A stretch of 64,000 nt of DNA, from the NCBI GenBank assembly GCA_963693085.1, contig OY856409.1, positions 239,932,558 through 239,996,557 on the forward strand. Direction: 5' to 3'. A program made the translations under genes and the position numbers. Below, one piece after another: positions 22,414 through 33,326 of the stretch. This stretch comes from Alisma plantago-aquatica. Taxonomy: Eukaryota; Streptophyta; Magnoliopsida; Alismatales; Alismataceae. Under the pieces are notes generated by a model, which did no database searches, was not told where the DNA came from, and worked only from the letters and a program-made list of their open reading frames with translations. Within the stretch, counting starts at the first letter, position 1, and every line of letters begins with the position of its first letter.

Positions 22414-24078
22414 TGTTGTGTGCTTTTCACATCATTTTCTTACATGTTTTCACACACAAATTCAATTCATTTTGTTTCCATTTAGCCTCTATTCATATTC
22501 TTCTTGTGACCTTTTTATTATTTTGCTTATCGCCTGATGTGTATTGCAGATATGCTTAAAAAGGATCAAATTGGAGATAGCCCAACTCAACTCTGACATC
22601 ACTGGGGCTTCTCCATGCTTTGTAGACATTCAGAGTTTTATTTCTGCTAAAACAACATCGCACATGGTGTGTCTAAATTAAGGCACGATGTGTGCGATTC
22701 CAGTTAGCCATGCATCCAGCCGAAGGAAAAAAAGACACGACGTGTTCCCTTTTGGAACATGACGTGTGCGATTCCAGAAGGTGTTGAGCAAAGCAAGACA
22801 CACCGTGTCCCTCTCACACACGGTGTGTACCTAGGATGCCAGAGTCGACTGTATGTATCTGAAAACGTACACAGCGTGTCTTAATTCAGACATGCCATGT
22901 GCCTTACACTTGGAGCAACTGTTGAAGACCGGAACACGACGTGTCCGAAGGAATACACGTCGTGTCTCTGTTAGTTTTAGAAAATCTGAAACACGATGTC
23001 TCTCATTTTTAAAGGGAAAACCAATGAAAGGGGCAATGATCACTGATCATAACTCAAAAGTCTTTCATCCAAGAACATGTTTAGAGCAAAGGAGGGAAAT
23101 TTTGGGTAGAAGAAGGTAGTTTCTTACCAAAGAACCTCCATTCTTTTTCACTTCTTCTCCATTTTCTTCTTTGAAGGTGCAACATAGCTTCTTCTCTCCA
23201 CCAAGCTACTTAGGAGGGAAGTTTCTCCGATTTGGAGTAGCTGTAGGAGTGGAATTTTGTCCCCAAGTCAGAATTTTACTCTTCTTGGGTTACACCTTTG
23301 GTTCTCTTAGCTTTTCCTTCACTAAACCATGTTAAACTCTAAAAATTCTACATCTTTTCTACTGTACATCATCATGGACAAGTAGGCTCTTTTTCTTGGG
23401 CATGGGAGGATAACTCCCATGTCATGGAATGTATGGAACATGATAATTTTGTACGAAATGCTAAGTTTCTTGTTTTTCTACCTTGTGAGTACCGATTTCT
23501 TGCTTCTTGCAATGTATAACTGGCCACTATGTATGCATGTTTTATACTTTCTTGCTTGATCTGAGAAGATAGGTAGGAGAGTAAGGAGGTACTCTCTGGC
23601 AACTCCTCTTTTACTATGATAGTGGAAGATATGGAGTTGAGGAGTAAGGTTGTGATCCAGAACAAAATACATACACGAGAGTGTTGTATGGAGTTAGGAT
23701 CATTGTATTTACATCAGGAGGTGAAGTATAACATACAACTCTCCTTTAAATCAAGTGCTTAGTATGTTTATATTTTGTGCACCATTCTTCATGCTATGAT
23801 GTGCTAGTGAAATCCTAAGTCAAAGATTGTTTCATATCTAAAATCAAAACCCTTTTAGTAATCCTTTTACTGTTTAGTTTAATTCTAAAAATTTAGTTTA
23901 ATCAACCAAATCATTCTTAAAAGAGATCTAGATTGTTGAAACTTAGCACTTTTGCATTTAATTGGTACCACCTTGTGTCCGATCTTGACTACAACTACTC
24001 ATGTATACTTGCGGGAATGGGCTAGTTGAGTAAAAGATCATTTATATGATTGAAACTTTTTAGTGTAACAACCGAACA
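22414..24078 (+). repeat. Element H 5' LTR
   Basis: 1665 bp, TGTTGTGTGC to AACCGAACA. It holds an ACACG-N-CGTGT palindrome cluster at 22645-22995, then a TTTTTAAAGGG block (about 23008) that could be a TATA-like element. Aligns with 33327-34995. Confidence 0.95.
22645..22995. repeat. ACACG-N-CGTGT palindrome cluster, H 5' LTR
   Basis: About eleven 11-bp near-palindromes in 350 bp. Intact copies include ACACGACGTGT (twice) and ACACGTCGTGT; others differ mainly by CG-to-TG or CG-to-CA changes (ACATGACGTGT, ACATGCCATGT, ACACACCGTGT). The centre base varies (A, T, C, G), which points to selection or amplification of the arms rather than one fixed word. Confidence 0.9.
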
Positions 24079-24084
24079 AGTTTT

Positions 24085-24102
24085 TGGCGCCATTTCTGGG
24101 GA
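24085..24102 (+). other. Element H primer binding site
   Basis: TGGCGCCATTTCTGGGGA, seven bases after the LTR end. It resembles the TGGCGCCGTTGCCGGGGA site common in Athila-type elements, with a few changes. The priming tRNA is usually given as tRNA-Asp; that assignment is from memory. Confidence 0.8.
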
Positions 24103-24230
24103 GCTACGATTTATCTAATTAGAGTAACAAGTGCTAACTAGTATTCAAGACTAGATCACCACTTCCATTTTCAAATTTTCATATACCTTTTAGTTGTGTT
24201 CTCATTATCTCTTGCTTCTTTTCAGGATGT

Positions 24231-26513
24231 ATGCGTCACTTGCAGAGGGGTCTTCAACCATCTATGTTAGTAGATCCTGAAATTGTGCACACTCTTTCAA
24301 GCTTAAGAAGAGAAAGAAGAAAAGAGCAACCACTACTAGAGGGTGTTCCATCATCACCATCACCATCTTCTTCATCCTTTGAAGAAACCACACCAGAAGA
24401 TCCAACCATGGAGGATGACTGTCCTTTGAAAGACTTCACCATGCCGGTTTCCACAAACATTTGTGGAGCCATTGATCTAATTGCAATGGAAGCAAACAAC
24501 TTCTCTATTGCTCCTTCAATGATGCAGATGATCCAGCAAAACTGTTTTGGGGGTATCGTTAATGAAGATCCAAATCTTCATGTTGTTGAATTCTTGGAGT
24601 ACATGAACACTTTCAAAATCAATGGTGTAACCACTGATGGAATAAGGCTACTCCTATTCCCTTTCACCTTGAGATATAGAGCCATGATGTGGCTTTTATC
24701 TTTTCCTAAGAAGTCCATCAAAAGCTGGGATCAACTTTTAAATGCTTTCCTTGCAAAGTATTTTCCGCCAAGAAAAACAACCCAACTAAGGAACCCACTC
24801 ACAAACTTTTCTCAATCAGATGGAGAAACTTTGTATGACACATGGGAGCGGTTCAAGGACCTACAACACCTTTTCCCTCATCATAGATTGACAAATTGGT
24901 TGCTGCTTCAAATATTTTACAATGGATTATTCTACAACACCTGTATGACATTGGATGCCGCAACTAATGGAGCTTTAATGAATAAATCTTACAGGGAGGC
25001 TTATGATATCATTGAAGATATAACACTCAACCACTACCAATGGGGGTCGGATAGAAAAGCACAATCATCTTCTACACAAGGTTATTCAACTAAAAAGCAA
25101 GGAGGAAAGCACAATGTTGATGCAGTTGATTTTATTGCAGCCAAGCTTGATGTCCTTACACAAAAGTTTGAGAAGATGACTACCATACAGATCTAAACAG
25201 CTGAGGTAATTTGTGAAGCTTGCGGATTTGGCGGACATACTTATTCTACTTGTTTTGTTCCTAATATGAATCAAGACAACCAAGAGCAAGTGAATGCCGT
25301 TTGGATACAGGAGAACAAGCAATACAATCCCTATTCCAACACCTACAATCCAGGATGGAGAGATCATCCTAATTTCTGTTACTAGAACACAAGCAATGCC
25401 CAAAACTTTCAACAAGGACATCAACAACCACAACAACAAAAACATTTCAACCGAAAAACAAATGGGAATCCTCCAGGTTTCAACAACAACATGGGTTACC
25501 AACAACAACAACAATATCAAAGTTTTTCCTTGGAGACTATGATGGAGAAATTTATTTCTACTCAAGCGTAGCAAAATGAAGAGTTCAGGGGCAATGATAA
25601 ATTGTTGAAGGACGCAATTGCCCAACTCTCCACAAAAGTGGATGGCATTTCCACTCATACCAGGATGTTGGAGAACCAAATTTCTTAGCAGACCTTGGCG
25701 CAGCAAAAGAACACTCAATCCGATTCTCTTCCAAGACAACCTAAGGTGAATCCAAGATAGCAGGTGAATGCTATCACCTTGAGGAGTGGAGCTGAAATCC
25801 AAAGACCTTCTCCACCCAAGGAGAAGAGTGTTGAGGTCACTGATGAAGATAAGTTTGACACCCCTAGTGGTAACAAAGAAAAAGGTACAATTGAGGTACC
25901 ACCTTCTTACAAAGAAAATGCACCATTCCCACAAATACTTGCAAATAAGAAGGAGGATTCTAAGTTCAAGAAATTCATGGGCATCCTAAAAAAACTCCAT
26001 GTCAACCTTCCGCTGGCCGAGGTTCTAGCTGAGATGACATCATACGCCAAGTTTCTGAAAGACATCCTCACCAAGAGGAGAAAGGTGGACCAGGTTGAAA
26101 CCATCATGCTTTCTAAGAGAATAAGTTCAATCATTCAAAACAGACTTCCTGAGAAGCTAGATGACTTGGGAGCTTTCACTCTACCATGTAAGATTAGCAA
26201 CACCACATTTGAAAAAGGTCTTGTAGATCTTGGATCTAGCATTAGTCTTATTTCATCTACCTTGTGGAAGGAGCTAGATCTTGGAGATTTGAAACCTACA
26301 AAGATGGCCATTGAACTAGCCGATCATTCCATCAAATATCCCAAAGGTATTGTAGAGAATGTGTTAGTGCGAATTGGTAAATTCTACATTCCTTGTGATT
26401 TTGTTGTGTTAGACATGGTAGAAGCTCCTTCCAATCCTGTTCTTTTTGGGAGACCTTTCTTGAGAACTGCTGGATGCCTTGTTGATGTTCGAGAAGGCAA
26501 ACTTACACTCTGA
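24231..26513 (+). pseudogene. gag-pro: Element H gag-protease (Athila-like)
   Basis: One frame with five internal stops (25194, about 25383, 25569, 25686, 25758). Residues 1-321 are open and hold an Athila Retrotrans_gag domain (VEFLEYMNTFKINGVTTDG ... WDQLLNAFLAKYFPP ... ETLYDTWERFKDL). A CCHC knuckle CEACGFGGHTYSTC lies at 25212-25253, followed by an Asn/Gln-rich stretch. QVNAITLRSG at 25761-25790 is the usual Athila junction to pol. The protease block VDLGSSISLIS (about 26223-26255) has the D-L-G form common in Athila. The frame continues past a TGA at 26511 into RT. Function: capsid plus polyprotein cleavage; broken here by stops. Confidence 0.9.
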
Positions 26514-28534
26514 GGTGGTGAAGAAACCATGGAGTTTTCTATATATGAGGCCATGAAGGCACCTTCATGAGTAGAAGAACTTTTTTTTATAGACTCTATT
26601 GATTCTGTTGTGGAGGAAGATCATGATATTTCTAATTTGATACTAAACTACTGTGATGATGCTGAGGGAACAAACAATGAACCTGAAAATCCTAGAGTAC
26701 TTTCTATTGCCCAATAAAATGCTATTAATGAAGACACTTCACTCATTGATGATAAAGCCAAGGAGAATATAGTTGGGAGAAAGGTAGAACTCAAAGCCCT
26801 TCCACCGGGGCTGAGGTATGCATTTCTTGACTCCGATTCTACTTCTCATATCATAATCAATGATGAGTTAACTAATGAACACGAAAATAATATGCTTGCT
26901 GAATTGCATTTGTATAAAGATGTCATTGGTTACTCTATTGATGATTTAAAGGGAATTCATCCCTCCATTTTCATGCATATCATAAACATGGAGGATGATG
27001 CTAAACCTACCATTGAACCACCTAGATGTTTAAATAAAAACATGCTTGAAGTGGTTAAAAAGGAAACTTTTAAATTGGTTGATGCTGGTATCATTTATCC
27101 TATAAGTGACAGCCCTTGGGTTAGTGCCATTCATGTGGTACCTAAGAAGAGGGGTGCAACTGTTATTAAGGGAGATAATGATGAGTTAATACAAACACAT
27201 ATAGTCACAAGTTGGTGTATGTGTATTGATTACCGACATTTGAACAAAGCAACTCACAAAGATTATTTTCCCTTGCTGTTTATTGCCTTGATGCTTGAAT
27301 GACTTGCAAAACATTCTTACTTTTGCTACTTGGACGGGTATTCCAGGTTTTTCCAGATTCCTATCTACCCTCCCGACCAAGAGAAAACCACTTTTACTTG
27401 CACATATGCTTACCGTCACATGCCCTTTGGTCTTTGTAATGCCCTAGCGATGTTTCAATGATGCATGGTGGCTATTTTCTCCGATTTTATTGAAACCATA
27501 ATGGAAATATATATGGATGATTATAGCGTTTATGGAGATTCATTTGATCAATTTTTATGCAATTTTCATTAGTATTAGCCCGTTGCAAAGAGGTTAACCT
27601 AGTACTAAACTGGGAGTAGTGCCATTTCATGGTACAATCTGGTGTAGTACTAGGCCATATTGTATCTAATAAGGGCATTGAAGTTGACAAGGCTAAGGTG
27701 GAAGCTATTGAGAAGATGTCTACTACTTATTCTGTCATGGACATCCGTAGTTTCCTTGGACATGCAAAGTTCTATCAGATATTCATTAAAGACTTCTATA
27801 AGATTGCAAAACCATTATGTTCCTTACTTGCAAAAGATGCTGAATTCATATTCAATGATGATTGTTATATAGCTTTCAACAAGCTCAAAGAAGCTCTTGT
27901 TTCAACCCCTATCATCCAACCACCAGATTGGAGTGCCCCTTTCAAATTAATGTATGATGCAAGTGATTATGCAGTAGGAGCAGATCTTGGACAATGGAAA
28001 GATAAGAAGCTTCATGCCATATACTATGCAAGCAAAACCTTAGATAAGGCACAGACCAATTATACAACCACCGAGAAGGAGATGCTTGCTATAGTGTACG
28101 CCTTTGACAAATTTAGATAGTATTTGGGAGGATCCAAAGTAATTGTGTATACAGATCATGCTGCCATTAAGTATTTACTTAATAAGAAAGATGCCAAACC
28201 TTGTCTAATCTGCTGGATATTGCTTCTTCAAGAGTTTGATCTTGAGATCTGGGATAAGAAGGGGACAAAGAACAATGTTGCTGAAAATCTATCTAGATTG
28301 ACTACAAATGCTGGAGATTTATTGCCTATTGAAGACCAATTACCGATTGAGAAACTCTATGCTTTATCGTCCACACAAGCACCATGGTTTGCATACATTG
28401 CTAATTTTCTTGCCACAAGACAGCTGCCCCCAGACTTGACATATCAACAGAAGAAGAAGTTTCTCCATGATGTAAAGTTCTACTATTGGGATGATCCCTT
28501 GTTGTTCAAACATGGGAGTGATGGCCTCATCTAG
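26514..28534 (+). pseudogene. pol: Element H reverse transcriptase and RNase H
   Basis: Same frame as gag-pro to about 27560, then a shifted frame (27629-28534). RT blocks: SPWVSAIHVVPKK (about 27112), CIDYRHLNKAT (27217 on), YLDGYSRFFQI (about 27330), HMPFGLCNALA (about 27418), and the catalytic YMDD at 27510-27521, intact. A gap of about 60 bases around the frame change is damaged. RNase H: YDASDYAVGA (about 27952), ending with [10 protein letters not shown] (about 28150). Stops at 26568, 26716, 27300, 27461 and 28118 interrupt it. Copies RNA into DNA in the particle in active relatives. Confidence 0.92.
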
Positions 28535-29640
28535 AGGTACAATCATTTCTGAATGTCATGCTTCCCCTTACGGAGGTCACTTTGGAGGAGAGAAAACTAC
28601 ATCAAAGATTCTCCAAGCCGATTTCTATTGGCCAACCTTATTCAAACATGTCAACCGTTTTGTCAAGGCATGTGATAAATGCCAAAGGGCTGGAGGAATA
28701 TCAAGGCGCGATGATATGCCTCTTAACTCCATCCTAGAGATTGATGTATTCGTTGTGTGGGGAGTTGATTACATGGAACCTTTCCCATCTTCTTGTGGAT
28801 ATCAATATATCTTAGTTGCTTGCGATTACGTTACTAAATGGGTTGAGGCCATCCCAACACAAGAATCGGATGCAAAATCTATAATCAAGCTATTCCAAAA
28901 AATCAATTCCCCCGGTTTGGAGTTCCTAGAGCTGTGATTTCTGATGGAGGCACACATTTTGTAGAGAAACAATTCAACAATCTTCTATCCAAGTATGGAG
29001 TCACCCATAAAGTCTCTACACCCTACCATCCTCAAATATCTGGGCAAGTAGAAGTCTCCAACCAAAAGCTGAAAAGCATTCTAGAAAAGACTGTGTCTAG
29101 CTCAAGGAAGGACTGGGCCTTGAAGATAGACGATGCATTTTGGGCGTATAGGACAGCTTGCAAAACTATCATAGGCACAACTCTGTTCAAGCTAGTATAT
29201 GGTAAATCTTGTCATCTTCTACTAGAGCTAGAACACCTAGGTTTATGGGCTATCAAGTTCCTAAACTTTGACATGAAGAAGGCTAGTGAGAAACGTCTAT
29301 TGCAGCTGCAAGAGCTAGAAGAACTCTGGCTAGATGCATATGAGAATGCAAATCTCTACAAGGAAAGAAAAAAGGTTTTTCATGACAAAAGAATCCACAG
29401 GAAAGATTTTAAGGAAGGAAACTAAGTGTTACTGTTTAACTCTAGACTCAAGTTATTCCCAGGAAAATTGAAGTCCAAGTGGTCGGGTCCTTTTCTTGTA
29501 ATGAAGATATTTCCATATGGAGCTGTTGAACTATAATGCAAAGATGGAGTTTTCAAAGTCAATGGGCAACATTGCAAGTTATACACTTCTGGAGATGAAG
29601 TTGACAAGGGAGCCTCTTGCTCCCTCCAAGATTCATAATG
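28535..29640 (+). pseudogene. Element H integrase
   Basis: The HHCC zinc-binding part spans 28548-28695 (HASPYGGHFGG ... CDKCQRAGG). The core has Asp in VWGVDYMEPFP (about 28757), Asp in ISDGGTHFVEKQF (28937 on) and Glu in GQVEVSNQ (about 29041), so all three catalytic residues are visible. The frame shifts near 28900-28934, and stops appear at 29423 and 29534. The C-terminal part ends near [13 protein letters not shown] (29455-29495). The role in active elements is joining the DNA copy to the genome. Confidence 0.92.
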
Positions 29641-30917
29641 GATAGACTGAAGAGTCTCACTCCAGACTCTAAATGGAGGACCTCGTGGGAGTTGAACCCA
29701 CATTAGCATAGATTTATTTTCAGTTATTTGAGTCAAGAACACTCTTTAGTTTCATAAATAAGCTTGTCATAGATGAATGTAATAACTTAGACAATTCTAT
29801 TGCGATATCTATCATTATTTCTGTGCTGACGAGAAGCTATTTTATGCAAAAACTACAGAAGACACGATGTGTCTTTATTTGACATGGCATGTCACTGGTC
29901 ACAGAAACACAACAGCCGAGCCACATCTCTAGGTACATGACATGTCATCACTCGACATGTCGTGTCCATTCTATGGATCATCTTGCTAGAATCTCACACG
30001 TCGTTCATTAATTCAACACATCCCGTGTGCAATCACACTTAAGTTAGTAGCAAGACTTTCTGGAAACTCACACAATGTGTCTTTATTTGACACGCCGTGT
30101 CTTAATCTTATGGCACAATCCATAAAGGCTTTCTAGAAATTCACACAATGTGTCAAAATTCAAACACGTCGTGTCTAATCAGTGCAAATTTGAACTAGAG
30201 ATAGCAGGGATGCTATTTAAAAAAAGACATGACATGTCAGCCATCACACACGGCGTATCTCAAAATAGAAAGTGGGGTCTAAACCTAGCACACAAGCCAC
30301 CTCTCTCACTCATGCCTGCACTCAAGTCGTGTGAGATTTTGCAGCGGTGTGCTCTCTCTACCCTAGCCACCGTGTGCTGCCGCCGCAGTCGTGTGACCTC
30401 ACTCCCATGCGCGCCGTCGACCCTTATTTAGCCGCGGCCGTGCCCTAGCACCTCTCTATGCTCATGCCACCACCCAGCAAGGTGCTCACACTACCACTGT
30501 GCCTCCGTGCATCTCTTAGTCTTCTTTGTGCTCGTACAACCACTCCCAACTTCTCGCCGCATCAACTTGTAGCCGCTGAACAAGTGAGCCACACCCGCCT
30601 CCTCGACGTTGAGAAGAAACTCCACCCGATCTCCTCCACAAGCAAGATCCAGAACCCAAGAGCACCGCCGCCGCTCTCTACCTTCTCCAAGCACCTCCTT
30701 CTCCAATTTCAGACTACAGAACTTCTCTAGGTACACGTTGTGCCTAGAAAACGACATGCCATGTGCTTCACTAATTCGGTCAGAGTTTCTGCAATAGTAC
30801 ACGCCGTGTCCCTTTTTGAACACGCTGTGTCTTAGCCCGTTAGTATCTATGGCACATGTTAAGCAAACCTCCAATTGCAAGCATGGTGCTAGCTCCTCCT
30901 CCACATCGACATACATA
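29641..30917 (+). other. Element H region after integrase, non-coding, with palindrome clusters
   Basis: About 1.3 kb between integrase and the ORF-1-like relic. It contains ACACG-N-CGTGT clusters at 29866-30255 and 30732-30835. Between them is a segment richer in G+C (about 30290-30730) with CCGCCG and GCCGCGGCCG runs that differs from its AT-rich surroundings. Open frames on both strands in this segment are short and match nothing I recognise. Confidence 0.7.
29866..30255. repeat. Internal ACACG-N-CGTGT palindrome cluster, H
   Basis: About twelve sites including ACACGATGTGT, ACATGTCGTGT, ACACGCCGTGT, ACACGTCGTGT and ACACGGCGTAT, spaced about 20-50 bases. Same word as in the LTRs; decay again favours CG-to-TG/CA. 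A smaller group of four follows at 30732-30835. Confidence 0.88.
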
Positions 30918-32230
30918 TCATGACTCAATTTCAGGTCACTCCTGAGGAAAACCCGACGTACCTGTTTCTCATAGTAATGAGGGTGCTTCCTATGCGATTT
31001 TCTTGTGAGCAGACTCTCACCACCCTCGGCTTCAAGGATGAGGTCTTCATGTGCCTGCAAGATTTGGGGCTAAGCTACATATGCTACACAGTATCAAATA
31101 CGTACCCCCATTTGGTTTATGAGCTTTTGACGATGCTTACTACAGAGCAAGACCCATAGAAGAAGATGGAACCCTATGGCATTATCCATTTCTACCTTTT
31201 GGGTTGTAGTTTTAAGCTTACCTTCAGGCATTTCTATGAGATTTTGGATTGCCACTATGACGGGGCAATTAGTTATCCACCTACTTTTCACAGTGACAGA
31301 TTCTAATTTGAGATATCAGATGAGGAACACCATGAAGCTAAGCAAGCTAGGGCGTACACTATTCACAACCCTATTTTTCGATACATGCACAACCCTCTTA
31401 GTAACAGAGTGTTTACTAAGAAAGAAACTAAAGGGGTTGTTGGAAAGAAGGATCTTTTCTTTTTATGGGGAATGATGTATGATTATCAAATCAATGCTGC
31501 TTATTATATCCTTACACATTTCCTAGACATTAAGAAAGAGGAATTCTGGTGACATAATGTGTGGTGGTTTGATCACTTTGATAACACATAAGTTAGATGT
31601 TGATCTGATAGGTCTCGAGGATGCACCAAGTAGAAACCTGGTTGATATTCAATATATTCTTTCTGCAGGATTGATCTCAAGGGTTGCCAATAGTGACACC
31701 AAATTTCGGAAATTCTTTGATGACGATCAATACATTGACATTCCAGATCCTGAGCATATCACATTGGAGAACAAAGATAACTGGAAAGTTGTGCTGAACA
31801 CTGAAGAAGAAGTTGATGCAGCTAGAGCTACTGTTGATACTAAGACACCCCCTACTGTTCCACCACCTCCCTACACCATCACACAGACATATTATACTTG
31901 GGCGATGCCCGATGTTAGACATCTTTATGGCTATGTTCATTAGTGTTTTGATCACATTGACGATCACCTGGATCAGTTGGGTACATAATATACTGCAATG
32001 CATGACATGGTCCACCTCATGGATTCGTGGCACATTTGACAGGGCCACTACTCCATTCCGTAGTCGTATCAGCCACCGTCGACTCAACAACCCGAGTTTG
32101 TACCACAGCCAATGGATGTCCCTGATGATGAGTTTTTCAGCCAGTTCTTTCCACCAGACCATGGGGGCGTTGGCCCCTCTTTTTGATTTCTTCCATGACA
32201 GGTACCCGGTGTTTCCTATACAAGTTTGAT
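30918..32230 (+). pseudogene. Element H ATHILA ORF-1-like relic in env position
   Basis: From the ATG at 30920 the frame is interrupted at 31157 and 31304, then shifts near 31545 into the frame open at 31557-31943, with more stops beyond. Recognisable parts are IHNPIFRYMHNPLSNRVFTK (about 31355-31415), DLFFLWGMMYDYQINAAYYI (about 31450-31510) and CGGLITLITHKLDVD (31560-31604). These resemble the plant transposon protein family called ATHILA ORF-1 (order NPxxRxxH, ELFFLW, GGLIT). Its function is unknown; in Athila it lies after pol, where an envelope-like ORF is sometimes found. No signal peptide or membrane segment is convincing here. Confidence 0.75.
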
Positions 32231-33326
32231 TGATGCAGTGAGGACACTACATATTTCAAGCTTGGGGGGGCATAACCGACCCGTAATGTAGCTTTTGCTT
32301 TCATTTGCTTTCATTATTTTTTTTATTTCATCTTATTTTATGTTATGTATTTCTTTTCATGGTAAGTTTAATATGAAATGAGGCTATTGTGATGCAATGA
32401 ACTCTTTCACCTTGTATGCTTGAACCATCTAGTCCTCTTTTCAAATGGCTATATGAAAGAATTAGTAAAGAGCATGCATGGATCAAATGAATTTCCCTAT
32501 GTACTTGATCTTGGTTTATTTTTGTAGCTTGAACATTCAATTTCCACATCATTGATTTCCCAATACATGTAACAGTCAATTTGTTTTGTCAATAAATCAA
32601 CTCTTCAACACTAATTAGAATATGAGATACTCTTGCCAAACCCTTAGTGTATATACAATCAATTTTTTGGTGAAAAATTTGCAAAACAAATAAATGAAAT
32701 CTTGCTAACTTAACTTTCTAGTTGACTCTCTTGTGTTGTGCAAATATTTCTTTTATCTTTTCCACCCTTTACCCAATAAAAGACGGCTAATAGCCCACAT
32801 ATCATGCTATCCTAGTGTGAGTCCTATCCGGCAACGATGGTTAGGTGGTATGGATCAAAAGAGGGTAAAACAACACCCCACCGACATTCTACGTGTGCAT
32901 AAGCCTACATTAGCAGCCGAGTGCCGGAATCCAAAAACGCATTGTCTTATATTTTTAAAAAGAGAAAAGAGAGCACAAATAAGATTGTTAAAGTTAGATA
33001 AAATTTCATCCTTTGTATCCATAATAGCTGGAATTTTGTACTGTACATCCACTACTTGTTTGGCTTGATTAACCAAATTCTGTTTAGTGTTGTTTAGTTG
33101 ATTGATTTACTTAATTTGTGACCACCCCTGCTGAATTAATTTTTCTTCTCTCTTAGATGCTTAAGTTGAATTGATGGCTATGAATATAATCTGATGTACA
33201 TAGTTGGTTGAGTTTATTGCACACTTCTAATTCATTTAATCCATGCATGAGCTTGAAAATCCCTTCAATTGTGTGATTGTGGTCTTTTTGCTTGAGGACA
33301 AGCAATGGTTCAAGCTTAGGGGGATT
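32231..33326 (+). other. Element H 3' untranslated region and polypurine tract
   Basis: 1.1 kb AT-rich, no ORF of note. It has a first purine tract AAGCTTGGGGGGGCA at about 32259-32273 and a second, AGCTTAGGGGGAT, at 33313-33325 directly before the 3' LTR. The second is the expected plus-strand primer site. Confidence 0.75.

Noticed and set aside
22645..22995. CRISPR-like spaced short repeats
   Set aside because: Repeats are 11-bp palindromes with irregular spacing and no constant spacers, in a plant retrotransposon LTR.
24254..24499. Minus-strand 81-codon frame with an acidic/Ser-rich product
   Set aside because: Antisense to the start of the H gag.
25086..25934. Open frame of 282 codons on the minus strand
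   Set aside because: Antisense to the Athila gag-protease frame; its openness comes from the Asn/Gln-rich coding of the other strand.
29674..29704. tRNA-like stretch GTGGGAGTTGAACCCAC
   Set aside because: Looks like a T-arm, but there is no acceptor, D or anticodon arm around it; it belongs to the sequence just after the integrase.
30491..31060. Open frame of 189 codons on the minus strand
   Set aside because: Covers the G+C-rich island and part of the ORF-1 relic in antisense; no motif, and adjacent sequence does not support a gene.
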